Source of the DNA: Planctomyces sp.
GTDB lineage: Bacteria; Planctomycetota; Planctomycetia; Planctomycetales; Planctomycetaceae
Assembly (NCBI GenBank): GCA_005809115.1
Contig: SYLK01000901.1
Span: forward strand, 1-7,785
Direction of reading: 5' to 3'
DNA length: 7,785 nt
Of this stretch, positions 1 to 6,942 are shown in pieces. Below the pieces are notes generated by a model. That model did no database searches. It was not told the origin of the DNA and worked only from the letters and a program-made list of their open reading frames with translations. A program made the translations under genes and the position numbers. Each line of letters starts with the position of its first letter. Position 1 is the first letter of the stretch.

Positions 1-2
1 AC

Positions 3-800
3 AGCAAGCTGCTCGATGGCCGTTCTGAGTATCTTGCGGCGCTGGAATCGGACGAGAATGCGGAGGGCGAATCTGCTGCAGAGGAGTCCGACAGCGACGG
101 CGATGAGGGCGTGTCCGAAGAGCTGGTGACGACGGAAGTCGTCGAGCTGCTTCCGGTTCGAACGCACGTCCCGGAGATTCTCTGGCAGACCACTGCTGTG
201 GGAGGTTCTCCGATGCTGGGCAGTTCGGATCCGGTCGACAGCCCGACGGTGGAAGTGGAGCCGGAGAGCCCGGCCGCAGCCGATCCGCTGACGTATGTCG
301 CGACGTCCGAACAGGAGTCCCTGCTCGGCGGAGTGAGCGGGCCATCCGAAGCATCATTGGTCCGCCCTGAGGCGAATCCCGTGAAGTCAGCCGCCGCTCG
401 GGCCCGAGCCGATCGTCATCTGTCACGAGGGCTGAAGTCCGTCACCGGGAGTGCGCTGAAGAAGCGGGCTGCCCGATCCGAAGGCGAGTCCCGCCTCAAT
501 CCTCTGGTGCCCTTTTTGTCAGACACCGAATCGCAGGGATCGTCCCGGACGGAAGACCGGACGACGGAGAGCGACGTTGACCGAGGGACCTCGGGTGACG
601 AGTCGGAAAACACCTCCGGCCGCTCGTCTCGTGGTACAGCGAGACGAAGAGCTTTGCGACAGCGGGTCACTGATTCGGGGGCGACAGCGACTGAGGATCG
701 CGTCTCGGCCCAGGATCATCGGCGAATGTCGACCCGGAAGTCTGAGTCGAAGATTGATGAGGTCATGATTCAGATGGCGGCAACCGGAATCGTTGACTGA
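3..800 (+). CDS. C-terminal part of a low-complexity, probably disordered protein (5' end outside window)
   Basis: The frame is open from the first bases of the window to a TGA at 798-800, giving 265 visible residues. A GTG at 111 could serve as a start, but the same frame continues upstream with the same biased composition and I see no convincing ribosome binding site there, so I treat this as the end of a longer gene. The visible part starts strongly acidic (about residues 14-38, rich in Glu, Asp and Ser). It passes through a Pro/Val/Ser-rich middle, then becomes Arg/Lys/Ser-rich (about residues 120-250) with many RR, KK and SR pairs. It ends in a short possibly helical piece, IDEVMIQMAATGIVD. 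There is no recognisable catalytic motif, signal peptide, membrane segment or Cys. I do not recognise the family. The tail may belong to one of the large, repetitive planctomycete proteins, but that is a guess. Third-position GC bias supports real coding. Confidence 0.7.
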   Translation, partial: SKLLDGRSEYLAALESDENAEGESAAEESDSDGDEGVSEELVTTEVVELLPVRTHVPEILWQTTAVGGSPMLGSSDPVDSPTVEVEPESPAAADPLTYVATSEQESLLGGVSGPSEASLVRPEANPVKSAAARARADRHLSRGLKSVTGSALKKRAARSEGESRLNPLVPFLSDTESQGSSRTEDRTTESDVDRGTSGDESENTSGRSSRGTARRRALRQRVTDSGATATEDRVSAQDHRRMSTRKSESKIDEVMIQMAATGIVD

Positions 801-812
801 TTTCGGTAGTTC

Positions 813-825
813 CCCCCAATGGGGG
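813..825. repeat. Short GC hairpin just after the upstream gene
   Basis: Five C at 813-817 and five G at 821-825 flank an AAT loop, 12 bases beyond the stop codon at 800. The stem is strong for its size, but no T-run follows on either strand, so it is not a canonical intrinsic terminator. It may slow or end transcription of the upstream gene, or be the outer part of the repeat unit that follows at 848. Confidence 0.4.
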
Positions 826-847
826 CGAATGACAATGCGAGTGTCCG

Positions 848-888
848 CTCTCCCCTGTACTCGGGGGAGAGGGCCAGGGTGAGGGGGC
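848..888. repeat. PHPGPLP-type intergenic palindromic repeat
   Basis: Arms CTCTCCCC (848-855) and GGGGAGAG (864-871) pair perfectly. With a T-G wobble and a further G-C pair the stem reaches 10 bp around a TACT loop. The right arm continues into GGCCAGGGTGAGGGGGC, the usual flank of a dispersed repeat found between genes in many GC-rich bacteria. Read on the minus strand it gives the familiar spurious peptide PHPGPLP. That I recognise the family is established knowledge; that other copies exist in this genome is inference, since only one clear unit lies in the window. It sits between two converging genes, where such elements commonly lie, and could act as a transcript-end stem-loop. Confidence 0.7.
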
Positions 889-949
889 AACGCCGTTAAG
901 GATGTTTCACGCGGGACACGTCTGCCCCACCTCTCATCCGGGTGCCGGC

Positions 950-983
950 CACCTCACCCTCACCTCACCTCCCCTCCCTCCCA
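950..983. repeat. C-rich tract with CACCTCAC direct repeat; partial inverted partner of the 848-888 repeat
   Basis: CACCTCAC occurs at 950-957 and again at 961-968, an 11-base period, followed by a run of CCCCTCCCTCCC. CCTCACCCT at 952-960 is the exact reverse complement of AGGGTGAGG at 876-884, so this looks like a decayed inverted copy of the 848-888 element, and the two could pair over about 67 bases. On the minus strand the tract reads as closely spaced runs of three to four G, about 70 bases past the priA stop, and could form a G-quadruplex in the priA 3' untranslated region. Structure formation is not shown by the sequence alone. Confidence 0.45.
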
Positions 984-1050
984 CAATGCAGGCGAAGGAC
1001 AATGCTGCAGATCGGCCCCTCACACAGGATCCGTGAGGGCGCTCTCGGTT

Positions 1051-3348
1051 CTAGCGCGCATTGACGGGATCAACGTCGATTGCCATTTCGACGTTTTCCG
1101 GCAGGGTCAGGGTTTTTTCGACCTGCAGCCACAGCTGCCGGACCAGTTCCGGAGTGCGGCCGCAGATCTGCAGGTGAAAGCGCCACAGACCGCGGAGTCG
1201 CGTGACGGGAGCCGGAGCGGCTCCGAGGACACGCAGTGGTTCCGTCTCCGGCGCAGCGGCTTTGAGTGTGGCGAGGGCTGAGCGCAGCTTGTCAGCGACC
1301 GCCTCGGCGACATCCTGAACCTGCCGTTCGTCTGGTCCGCGAAAGATAACGCGGGCGGCGCAGGTGAAGGGAGGAGCCTGCAGATCGTAGCGTTCCGCCA
1401 GTTCATGTTGTGCGAAGCCGACGAAGTCATGTTTCGAGGCGAAGAGGACTGCCGGATCCTGTGGGCAGGTAGTCTGCACCAGAACTCGTCCGCCCCGCTC
1501 ACTGCGGCCGGTTCTTCCGGCGACCTGGGCGATCAGCTGAAACGTGCGTTCGGCAGCCCGCATGTCGGGTTGTCGCAGCATGGTGTCGGCATCGATAACG
1601 CCGACGAGCGTCACGTTGGGAAAGTCCAGTCCCTTGGCGATCATCTGTGTGCCGAGCAGAATCTGGACTTCACCACGACGAAATTTCTCCAGAGCCTCAT
1701 CATGGCTGCCAGGCTTTTTCATGGAGTCGCTGTCCATCCGCAGGACAGTGGCAGCGGGAAACAGACCGCTCACTTCTTCGTCGAGTTTCTGCGTACCGAT
1801 GCCCAGAAAGCGGATCGTCGGGCTTTCGCAGGCCGGGCACTTGTCGGGTGGAAGTGTGGCGTATTCGCAGCTGTGGCAGACGACTTGTGCGCGGTCGCGA
1901 TGCCACGTCAGCGTCACGTCGCAATTGGGGCATTTGACACCGGTGCCGCAGCTGCGACACCAGACAGTCGGCGAGTACCCGCGGAGATTCAGGAACAGAA
2001 TCACCTGACCCTGCTCCCGCAGCGCGCGGGTGATTGCCTGAAACAGGGCTCGACCGATCGCCGCGCCTTTGCGGATCTGAGCATCTTCGCGGGTGTCCAC
2101 GATGACGACCGGCGGGAGCGGACGACGCGCCACGCGATCGGGCATGGACAGCAGGATGTCCTGGCCTCGCTGAGCGCGCAGCCAGGACTCCAGGGTCGGA
2201 GTCGCGGACCCCAGGATCAACGGGATTTTTTCCTGAGCACAGCGAAATCTGGCAACCTCCCGGGCATGGTCCCGCGGTGTGGTGTCCTGTTTGAACGATG
2301 GTTCGTGCTCTTCGTCGATAATAATCACACCAAGGTGTGGTGTGGGAGCAAACACGGCACTTCGTGCCCCGACGACGACCTGGATGCCTCCCTGGGAAAT
2401 CTGCTCCCACTGCCAGTGACGCTCGGCATCCGTCATGTGGCTGTGCAGCACCGCCACTGATGAGAACCGACTCCGAAAACGGCGAATCGTCTGTGGCGTC
2501 AGACTGATCTCGGGCACCAGCACGATCGCCTGACGCCCATAGCTGACGACTTCACGGATCGCACGGATGTAGACTTCCGTCTTGCCGCTGCCTGTGGCGC
2601 CATGGAGCAGCAGCGTGCTGTGGCTGCCGGACCGCAGCGACGTCAGGATTCCACTCAGTGCCGCCTGCTGCTGTTCGTTCAATGCCAGGTCGGGTTCGTC
2701 TGCGGCTCCGGCAGCCCGCAGGCCGTCGATTTCTGATCGCACCCGCAGCATTCGAATCAGACCTTTCTTGCGCAGACCGGCCAGTGGTGACGGACCACAA
2801 CCGGCCTGTTCACAGAGTTCCGAAGTCGCCACCGGGACGCCGGCCTCCCGCAGCAGGTCGACGATCAGCTGCTGCTGACGCGATAGTTGCCGTGTGTCCG
2901 GCCGGTCGATGGCACCCGGGACCAGCTCGCAAACCGGAACCAGTCGAGTACCGCTCTTTTTGCGAACACCAGCCGGAATCACGGTTTCCAGCACCTGTCC
3001 CCAGCCACAGATGTACCGCTCACCAATCCAGCGAGTCAGTTCCAGCATCCGGTCATCCAGCAGCGGATCGCGATCCAGTACGGCCAGCAGCGGCTTCAGA
3101 CGGACCTCGGATGGTCCTGCCGAGTGGACTCCGACACAGTAGCCGACGACCTCCCGATTGGACCGGCCCAGCGGAGCGCGGACACGCTGTCCCGGCCGCA
3201 GCATTCCCCGGAGTGGCTCGGGAATCAGATACGCATACGGTTTCTCGAGCGGCAGGTTAAACACGACGTCGGCGACCAGTCTGTCGTCCAGTGCGGCCTG
3301 CTCCCATTCCGGGATGTCTGCGAAACCAAAGAGGTTTTGCTGGTTCAC
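1051..3348 (-). CDS. priA: Primosomal protein N' PriA, replication restart DNA helicase
   Basis: This 765-residue protein is a superfamily 2, 3'-to-5' DNA helicase that recognises stalled or collapsed forks in the cytoplasm and reloads the replicative helicase. Domain order matches PriA. The N-terminal fork-end-binding domain and winged-helix region occupy about residues 25-215. The helicase core has Walker A GATGSGKT (250-257), DEEH box (345-348), SATP (381-384), motif V GTQMIAKG (566-573) and motif VI QVAGRTGR (608-615). Eight zinc-binding cysteines at 464, 467, 473, 476, 491, 494, 504 and 507 sit inside the core, and the C-terminal domain ends near DVDP. All key residues are intact, so it should be active. 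The start is GTG at 3346-3348. The only upstream in-frame codons before a stop (3385-3387) include no ATG, GTG or TTG. The Shine-Dalgarno is weak (GGA about 6 bases upstream). The first 25 residues are a family-variable extension. It converges on the gene ending at 800 and diverges from ogt. Confidence 0.98.
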   Translation of the reverse strand: MNQQNLFGFADIPEWEQAALDDRLVADVVFNLPLEKPYAYLIPEPLRGMLRPGQRVRAPLGRSNREVVGYCVGVHSAGPSEVRLKPLLAVLDRDPLLDDRMLELTRWIGERYICGWGQVLETVIPAGVRKKSGTRLVPVCELVPGAIDRPDTRQLSRQQQLIVDLLREAGVPVATSELCEQAGCGPSPLAGLRKKGLIRMLRVRSEIDGLRAAGAADEPDLALNEQQQAALSGILTSLRSGSHSTLLLHGATGSGKTEVYIRAIREVVSYGRQAIVLVPEISLTPQTIRRFRSRFSSVAVLHSHMTDAERHWQWEQISQGGIQVVVGARSAVFAPTPHLGVIIIDEEHEPSFKQDTTPRDHAREVARFRCAQEKIPLILGSATPTLESWLRAQRGQDILLSMPDRVARRPLPPVVIVDTREDAQIRKGAAIGRALFQAITRALREQGQVILFLNLRGYSPTVWCRSCGTGVKCPNCDVTLTWHRDRAQVVCHSCEYATLPPDKCPACESPTIRFLGIGTQKLDEEVSGLFPAATVLRMDSDSMKKPGSHDEALEKFRRGEVQILLGTQMIAKGLDFPNVTLVGVIDADTMLRQPDMRAAERTFQLIAQVAGRTGRSERGGRVLVQTTCPQDPAVLFASKHDFVGFAQHELAERYDLQAPPFTCAARVIFRGPDERQVQDVAEAVADKLRSALATLKAAAPETEPLRVLGAAPAPVTRLRGLWRFHLQICGRTPELVRQLWLQVEKTLTLPENVEMAIDVDPVNAR

Positions 3349-3528
3349 AGGAGTTCCGTCAGAAAGCAGTGAACAGGGGTGGTTTCAGAGGAAACACTGC
3401 GCAACGTCGCAGGGCAGCGCCACATTGTAATCCAGGACGTTGCCAATGTACGATCCGTCAGCATGTTCGGCGGATGGGGCCGGGTTGGTAAATCAGATGC
3501 CGGATGATCAGCCTGCCGGGAGAAACGC
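3349..3528. promoter_or_regulatory. Divergent intergenic region between priA and ogt
   Basis: This 180-bp spacer must carry the promoters of both flanking genes unless priA or ogt is transcribed from elsewhere. A TACAAT box on the minus strand (3429 to 3424) could be a -10 element for priA, but no good -35 sequence lies 16-18 bases upstream of it. TTGCCA at 3440-3445 on the plus strand could be a -35 for ogt, without a good -10 partner. I see no operator-like palindrome or riboswitch. Promoters are therefore expected by layout but not located. Confidence 0.3.
3518..3522 (+). promoter_or_regulatory. Ribosome binding site of ogt
   Basis: GGGAG lies 6 bases before the ATG at 3529, a good Shine-Dalgarno match and spacing. 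An in-frame TGA at 3505-3507 excludes any longer version of the gene, so this site fixes the start. Confidence 0.7.
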
Positions 3529-4017
3529 ATGTTCTATGCCACCCTTTCAGAGACTCCGGTCGGGCCGCTGCTGCTGGCTGCCGACGACTGCGGGCTCCGT
3601 TTCATCCGATTTTCCGGTGCCGGAAACGGCCAGCCATCCGAGGCTGAGCCTGATCCGGATTGGCAGTACAGCGAACGTCGGCTGAAAGAATCGCTGAGTC
3701 AGCTGAAGGCCTACTTTCGAAAGCAGCTGACCCGATTCGATCTGCCGCTGGCCGCCATGGGAACCGAATTTCAGCAACGTGTGTGGCGAGCCCTGTGCGA
3801 AGTCCCGTATGGCCAGACGGCCAGTTATGGGGAGATTGCTCAGGCAGTGGGACAGCCCACGGCGTCTCGAGCCGTGGGAATGGCCAACGGTCGCAATCCG
3901 ATCGCGATCGTGGTGCCGTGTCACCGGATTATCGGATCGACGGGGCGGCTGGTGGGATACGGGGGCGGACTGGCTCGCAAGACGACGCTGCTGGAACTGG
4001 AGCGGCGTAACGACTGA
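3529..4017 (+). CDS. ogt: Methylated-DNA--protein-cysteine S-methyltransferase (O6-alkylguanine repair)
   Basis: This 162-residue protein removes methyl or larger alkyl groups from O6 of guanine (and O4 of thymine) by transferring them to its own cysteine, a single-use suicide reaction in the cytoplasm. The active site PCHRI is at residues 130-134, with acceptor Cys131 and His132. The probable Glu of the hydrogen-bond network is in LLELE (Glu158). The DNA-binding helix-turn-helix is typical: FQQRVW (81-86), SYGEIA (99-104), SRAVGMAN with the arginine finger at Arg114, and NPIAIVVP before the active site. The YGGGLARK loop (144-151) follows. Length fits the stand-alone Ogt type; no Ada regulatory domain or AlkA fusion is present, so Ada-style methyl-triggered induction is not indicated. 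The N-terminal domain is short and poorly conserved, as is normal. Its end lies 25 bases from the convergent dehydrogenase gene, with no clear terminator between. The name ogt is a family-level choice; adaB would be equally fair. Confidence 0.95.
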   Translation: MFYATLSETPVGPLLLAADDCGLRFIRFSGAGNGQPSEAEPDPDWQYSERRLKESLSQLKAYFRKQLTRFDLPLAAMGTEFQQRVWRALCEVPYGQTASYGEIAQAVGQPTASRAVGMANGRNPIAIVVPCHRIIGSTGRLVGYGGGLARKTTLLELERRND

Positions 4018-4042
4018 GCGAACCGCTGCCGCCGGGCCGAAT

Positions 4043-5077
4043 TCAGGCATCGCGCCAGTCGAAAATCACACCCAGCATGGATTTTTCCCGATGGTACGCC
4101 ATCTCGTAGGCTTCCACGATCCGGCTGTAGTGGAATCGATGCGTGACCAGACGCTTCGGTTCCAGCCTTCCATTTTCCATCAGCGACAGAATGTGTGCGG
4201 CTTCGCGATCGGCGGCGTACCGATTCTGCATTCGCAGCGGATCTGCCGTGCCATCCGGGTAGAGATAGCCGGATGGTCCACTGACGGCAACCAGTGAAAT
4301 GCCCTTGATATAGAACAGGTCCATCGAAAGTGGGTTGAAATCCAGTGCCGCTTCGCCCCGTCCGAGGAGGCCGACAATGGCGACTCGGCCGTTTGGCCGG
4401 ACGATTTCGAGCGCGGTGCGATAGGCGGGCCACGGGTTGGCTGTGAGAATCACCAGGTCGATTCCCTGACCGTCTGTGAACGCCGCGAGTTTTTCCGCCA
4501 GGTCAGGATCGCCGGAGAGATAACCGGCGTGGGCGCCCATTCGCTCTGCCATCTCCAGTCGTACCGGACTGTTGGCAAGCGCGACGACGCGTGCACCGAA
4601 CAGAGGCCCCACGGCAGCCGCACCCAGCCCCAGAACGCCCAGCCCCACCACCGCCACGTTCTCGCCGGGGCGAAACTGGGCTTTATGGTAGCAGTGCGCA
4701 CTGAGAGCATAGAGGTGTGCATAAACGGCGTCTTCGTCAGCGACGCCTTCCGGAACACGCACGATGCTGGCGTACTGGCTGACAATTGATTCCGACTGAT
4801 GCGGCTCGCGCGTCACCACCCGGTCACCCGGTCGAAAGCGGGTTACGTTGCGGCCCACGGCTTCGACGACGCCCAGATTGCTGTCCCCCACCCAGCGCGG
4901 ATAATCGGGCGCTCCCGGTACTCGCTCCGCACCTTCATAATTCCCACGGTCGGTTCCGATCTTCAGGGCGGTAATCCGAGTGCGGATATGCAGATCATCC
5001 GGCCCCGGACTGCCAGGTTGCAGCGTCTGTTCCTCAATCCGCAGATCACGCGGTCCCCGGAGCATGGCGATCTTCAT
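4043..5077 (-). CDS. Medium-chain dehydrogenase/reductase, probably zinc-independent
   Basis: This is a 344-residue cytoplasmic NAD(P)-dependent oxidoreductase of the alcohol dehydrogenase (MDR) superfamily. A GroES-like domain (about 1-130) is followed by a Rossmann domain with GLGVLG at 145-150, and the C-terminus returns to the catalytic lobe. Two usual zinc motifs are altered. Where classical enzymes have Cys-Gly-Thr-Asp the sequence reads KIGTD (39-43), and the GHE box is replaced by GDSNLG (64-69). The four-cysteine structural zinc lobe is absent. It therefore probably works without catalytic zinc, like quinone reductases and some other MDR branches; substrate is unknown. Because there is no Gly-Ala or acidic residue I can place with certainty after the second Rossmann strand, I do not choose between NAD and NADP. 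The gene starts 7 bases after the ferritin-like gene and is the last of the operon; AGGGGA about 11 bases upstream of the ATG is its likely ribosome binding site. Confidence 0.88.
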   Translation of the reverse strand: MKIAMLRGPRDLRIEEQTLQPGSPGPDDLHIRTRITALKIGTDRGNYEGAERVPGAPDYPRWVGDSNLGVVEAVGRNVTRFRPGDRVVTREPHQSESIVSQYASIVRVPEGVADEDAVYAHLYALSAHCYHKAQFRPGENVAVVGLGVLGLGAAAVGPLFGARVVALANSPVRLEMAERMGAHAGYLSGDPDLAEKLAAFTDGQGIDLVILTANPWPAYRTALEIVRPNGRVAIVGLLGRGEAALDFNPLSMDLFYIKGISLVAVSGPSGYLYPDGTADPLRMQNRYAADREAAHILSLMENGRLEPKRLVTHRFHYSRIVEAYEMAYHREKSMLGVIFDWRDA

Positions 5078-5084
5078 CGTGGTG

Positions 5085-6497
5085 TCATTCCCCTACGAGA
5101 AATTCGATGTCTTCGCGACTGACGGTAAACAGATCCAGATCCTTGCGTACGACACCCAGAGTGACCAGGCACTCGGTAAACAGCTCCCGCGTCCGCAGTT
5201 CCAGTGCCTGGGAATCCAGCGTCGTCATGACTTTCAGAATTCCGCGTCCCTTCCGAACATGCGTCCGTTCGTCGGAACGGATGAAATCGGCGATGTGGTG
5301 CAGCAGCGTGTCGTGGCGGTCGGCGGCCGTGTCGATCAGGTGATTGATCGTTTTGAGCACTCCGACTTCGCCGAAGAGGTTAATTTCGGCCATGGCAAAG
5401 GCCGGGTCCATCGGCCCGCGACACGTTGACCCTGTCAGGCGATTGCGGAGTTCGAACGGATCGTAGCCGCAGGCCTGCAGAGCCCGGTGTCCCGTCTCGG
5501 TGTGACGTGCTTCGTCCCAGGTAATTCGAGCCAGATCGTACTCGGCCTGAAAATCGCGAAACCGAATGTCCCACAGGAACGTGCCGAATGCTTCAATCGC
5601 ATCGACTTCGTCCCGCTGAGTGCGGATGAAGCGCAGCCGCAGACTCTCGTAGGAATCCGGCGGAAATCGCTGCTCACCGTCGGCGACGTCATAGTCTCCG
5701 GTATTGCAGAAGGTGTCAAAACGCGCGTCGCGCTGCGGGACGGTACCACGTTCAAACGGCTGCTGCACACAGCGCAGGGGGCTCGGTGCTGTCTCCGCCG
5801 CATCACTGCCTGTCACTCCGCCGATGGAACCCAGCAGCTGCCGGAGATGCCAGCGCCACGCTGCCAGTTCCGGCTCAGGAATTCCCCCATCCACGTAGGC
5901 CGCGATGGCATGGTCCGACCATTCCAGCATGGGCTGATAGTCTCCCAGAATCCGTCGGAGGCAGCGGATCGTGGGGGCATCGGTCACGGCGTCCGTATCG
6001 TCGATATGGTGGCTGTAGGCCGTGGCGAGGGCCTTGCCGACGACCTGATGGACACCGACCAGCAGTTCCGGTGCTGAGCCCGCGCTCAGCATCTCCTCAA
6101 TCAGCAGATCGATTCCAGGGTCGCGGAACGCGTCGATTTCCTTCAGCCGCATTTCCTGTTCCGTCAGTCGTTCTCGCAGCAGCCGGGCAGCATCCGCGTG
6201 ATAGAAGATATGCCTGCCCAGTTCGAGTTTCACTTCGAATTCGGGGACTGACAGCGTCCAGGCGCCCAGCGCCTGCATCAGCCGCCGTTCGAAATAGAAA
6301 TATCGCAGCAGGCGACGCGAATTCTCGGCCACGGTGAACTTGCCGCCCAGCTGACGTCCATCCCGCGGAAACCGAAAGCTGAAGCTGCGGCGACGCTCTT
6401 CCGCGGCCGACCTCTGGTGCGAGAATGAGACCACAGGTATCGCCGAACCCGGTTCTGTAACGATTGTGCCGGAAGGACTCCGGGAAGTTGTTGTCAT
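5085..6497 (-). CDS. Ferritin-like (DUF455-related) putative di-iron protein with two helical domains
   Basis: The product is 470 residues with no signal peptide or membrane segment, so probably cytoplasmic. The C-terminal half (about 280-430) has the ferritin-like di-iron pattern: DEVDAIE (Glu297 and Glu302, helix 1), WDEARH (Glu329 and His332), a Glu in NLFGE (Glu377), and SDERTH (Glu410 and His413). Two ExxH pairs plus two extra carboxylates is the classic ligand set; WDEARH closely resembles DUF455 proteins. The N-terminal half (about 55-200) reads like a second, degenerate ferritin-like unit: YFERRL (Glu70), ELGRH (Glu92 to His96), but the expected second ExxH is replaced by GDYQPMLEW (185-193), so it probably binds no metal. 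The enzyme may oxidise or oxygenate a small molecule; substrate is unknown. I chose ATG at 6497 over the TTG at 6503 because GGAG lies 8 bases before the ATG but only 2 before the TTG. It is 2 bases from the cupin stop and 7 from the dehydrogenase. Confidence 0.8.
   Translation of the reverse strand: MTTTSRSPSGTIVTEPGSAIPVVSFSHQRSAAEERRRSFSFRFPRDGRQLGGKFTVAENSRRLLRYFYFERRLMQALGAWTLSVPEFEVKLELGRHIFYHADAARLLRERLTEQEMRLKEIDAFRDPGIDLLIEEMLSAGSAPELLVGVHQVVGKALATAYSHHIDDTDAVTDAPTIRCLRRILGDYQPMLEWSDHAIAAYVDGGIPEPELAAWRWHLRQLLGSIGGVTGSDAAETAPSPLRCVQQPFERGTVPQRDARFDTFCNTGDYDVADGEQRFPPDSYESLRLRFIRTQRDEVDAIEAFGTFLWDIRFRDFQAEYDLARITWDEARHTETGHRALQACGYDPFELRNRLTGSTCRGPMDPAFAMAEINLFGEVGVLKTINHLIDTAADRHDTLLHHIADFIRSDERTHVRKGRGILKVMTTLDSQALELRTRELFTECLVTLGVVRKDLDLFTVSREDIEFLVGE
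5089..5094 (-). promoter_or_regulatory. Ribosome binding site of the dehydrogenase, inside the end of the upstream gene
   Basis: AGGGGA on the minus strand overlaps the last codons of the ferritin-like gene (stop at 5085-5087) and lies about 11 bases before the dehydrogenase ATG at 5077. The spacing is slightly long. Its position within the upstream gene suggests translational coupling. Confidence 0.5.
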
Positions 6498-6499
6498 CT

Positions 6500-6925
6500 T
6501 CAAGTCTCCAGACTGTGAGTGTTGTCCGAGTGCTCCGAAAATTCGTCCACGACAATTGTGCGACCGTTTTCTCCGGATGAGATTCCAAAGACCAGGTATT
6601 CTGCGACTTCGCTGCCCTCATTCCGCATCTGGTGAATTTCACCCGGAGGTACCAGGACCGTGTCGCCGGGCTGCATCATCACGAACTGGTCACCACCACG
6701 CATCCGTACGTGACCCTTGACCAGCACAAAGGCTTCCTGCATGTCTTCATGATAGTGAGGTCGGAACGACGCGCCGACGGGCAGCCGAGCCCAGTTCAGC
6801 ATGCGGACCTGACCGAACTGGAACATCGCATCCCCCGCAATCACGCGTTTCAGCACACCCGGTGCGGACGGGTTTTCGTGGGATGCCGGGACAAATTCCG
6901 AATCATCTGCAGCGACAAAGTGCAT
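6500..6925 (-). CDS. Single-domain cupin, putative metal-binding
   Basis: This 141-residue protein is a small beta-barrel cupin. Both family motifs fit exactly. Motif 1, G(x5)HxH(x4)E(x6)G, spans residues 51-71 with metal ligands His57, His59 and Glu64. Motif 2, G(x5)PxG(x2)H(x3)N, spans 87-102 with ligand His98. With all four ligands present it should hold one divalent metal (Fe, Mn, Ni or Zn). It may be an isomerase, dioxygenase or small-molecule binder; sequence does not say. The same frame has a GTG at 6983-6985, which would add 20 residues and overlap the DUF1553 gene by 43 bases. I prefer ATG 6923-6925 because the added piece lacks cupin character and the ATG lies 17 bases after the upstream stop; its ribosome binding site is weak (a CGGA about 9 bases upstream). 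It is the second gene of the operon. Confidence 0.9.
   Translation of the reverse strand: MHFVAADDSEFVPASHENPSAPGVLKRVIAGDAMFQFGQVRMLNWARLPVGASFRPHYHEDMQEAFVLVKGHVRMRGGDQFVMMQPGDTVLVPPGEIHQMRNEGSEVAEYLVFGISSGENGRTIVVDEFSEHSDNTHSLET
6506..6509 (-). promoter_or_regulatory. Ribosome binding site that decides the ferritin-like gene start
   Basis: GGAG on the minus strand lies inside the end of the cupin gene, 8 bases before the ATG at 6497. This is ideal spacing for the ATG and far too close for the TTG at 6503, which makes the ATG the better start. Confidence 0.65.
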
Positions 6926-6942
6926 TGAGCGAATCCGCGCGG

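Noticed and set aside
519..890. 123-residue minus-strand frame beginning with PPHPGPLP
   Set aside because: Its N-terminus is the translation of the intergenic palindromic repeat, a well-known source of false proteins; the rest is antisense to the upstream gene.
1405..2460. 351-residue open frame on the plus strand
   Set aside because: It lies wholly antisense to the helicase core of priA, whose motifs are all intact. Its translation has no family pattern and is explained by third-position GC bias.
3345..3530. 61-residue minus-strand frame in the priA-ogt spacer
   Set aside because: It overlaps the priA start in another frame, has no ribosome binding site or recognisable motif, and ends at the priA start by chance.
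4018..4042. Possible bidirectional terminator between ogt and the dehydrogenase gene
   Set aside because: The 25-base gap is GC-rich but has no convincing stem-loop and no T-run on either strand.
5487..6077. 196-residue open frame on the plus strand
   Set aside because: It is antisense to the ferritin-like gene, whose WDEARH site falls in this span. The frame is a by-product of codon bias.
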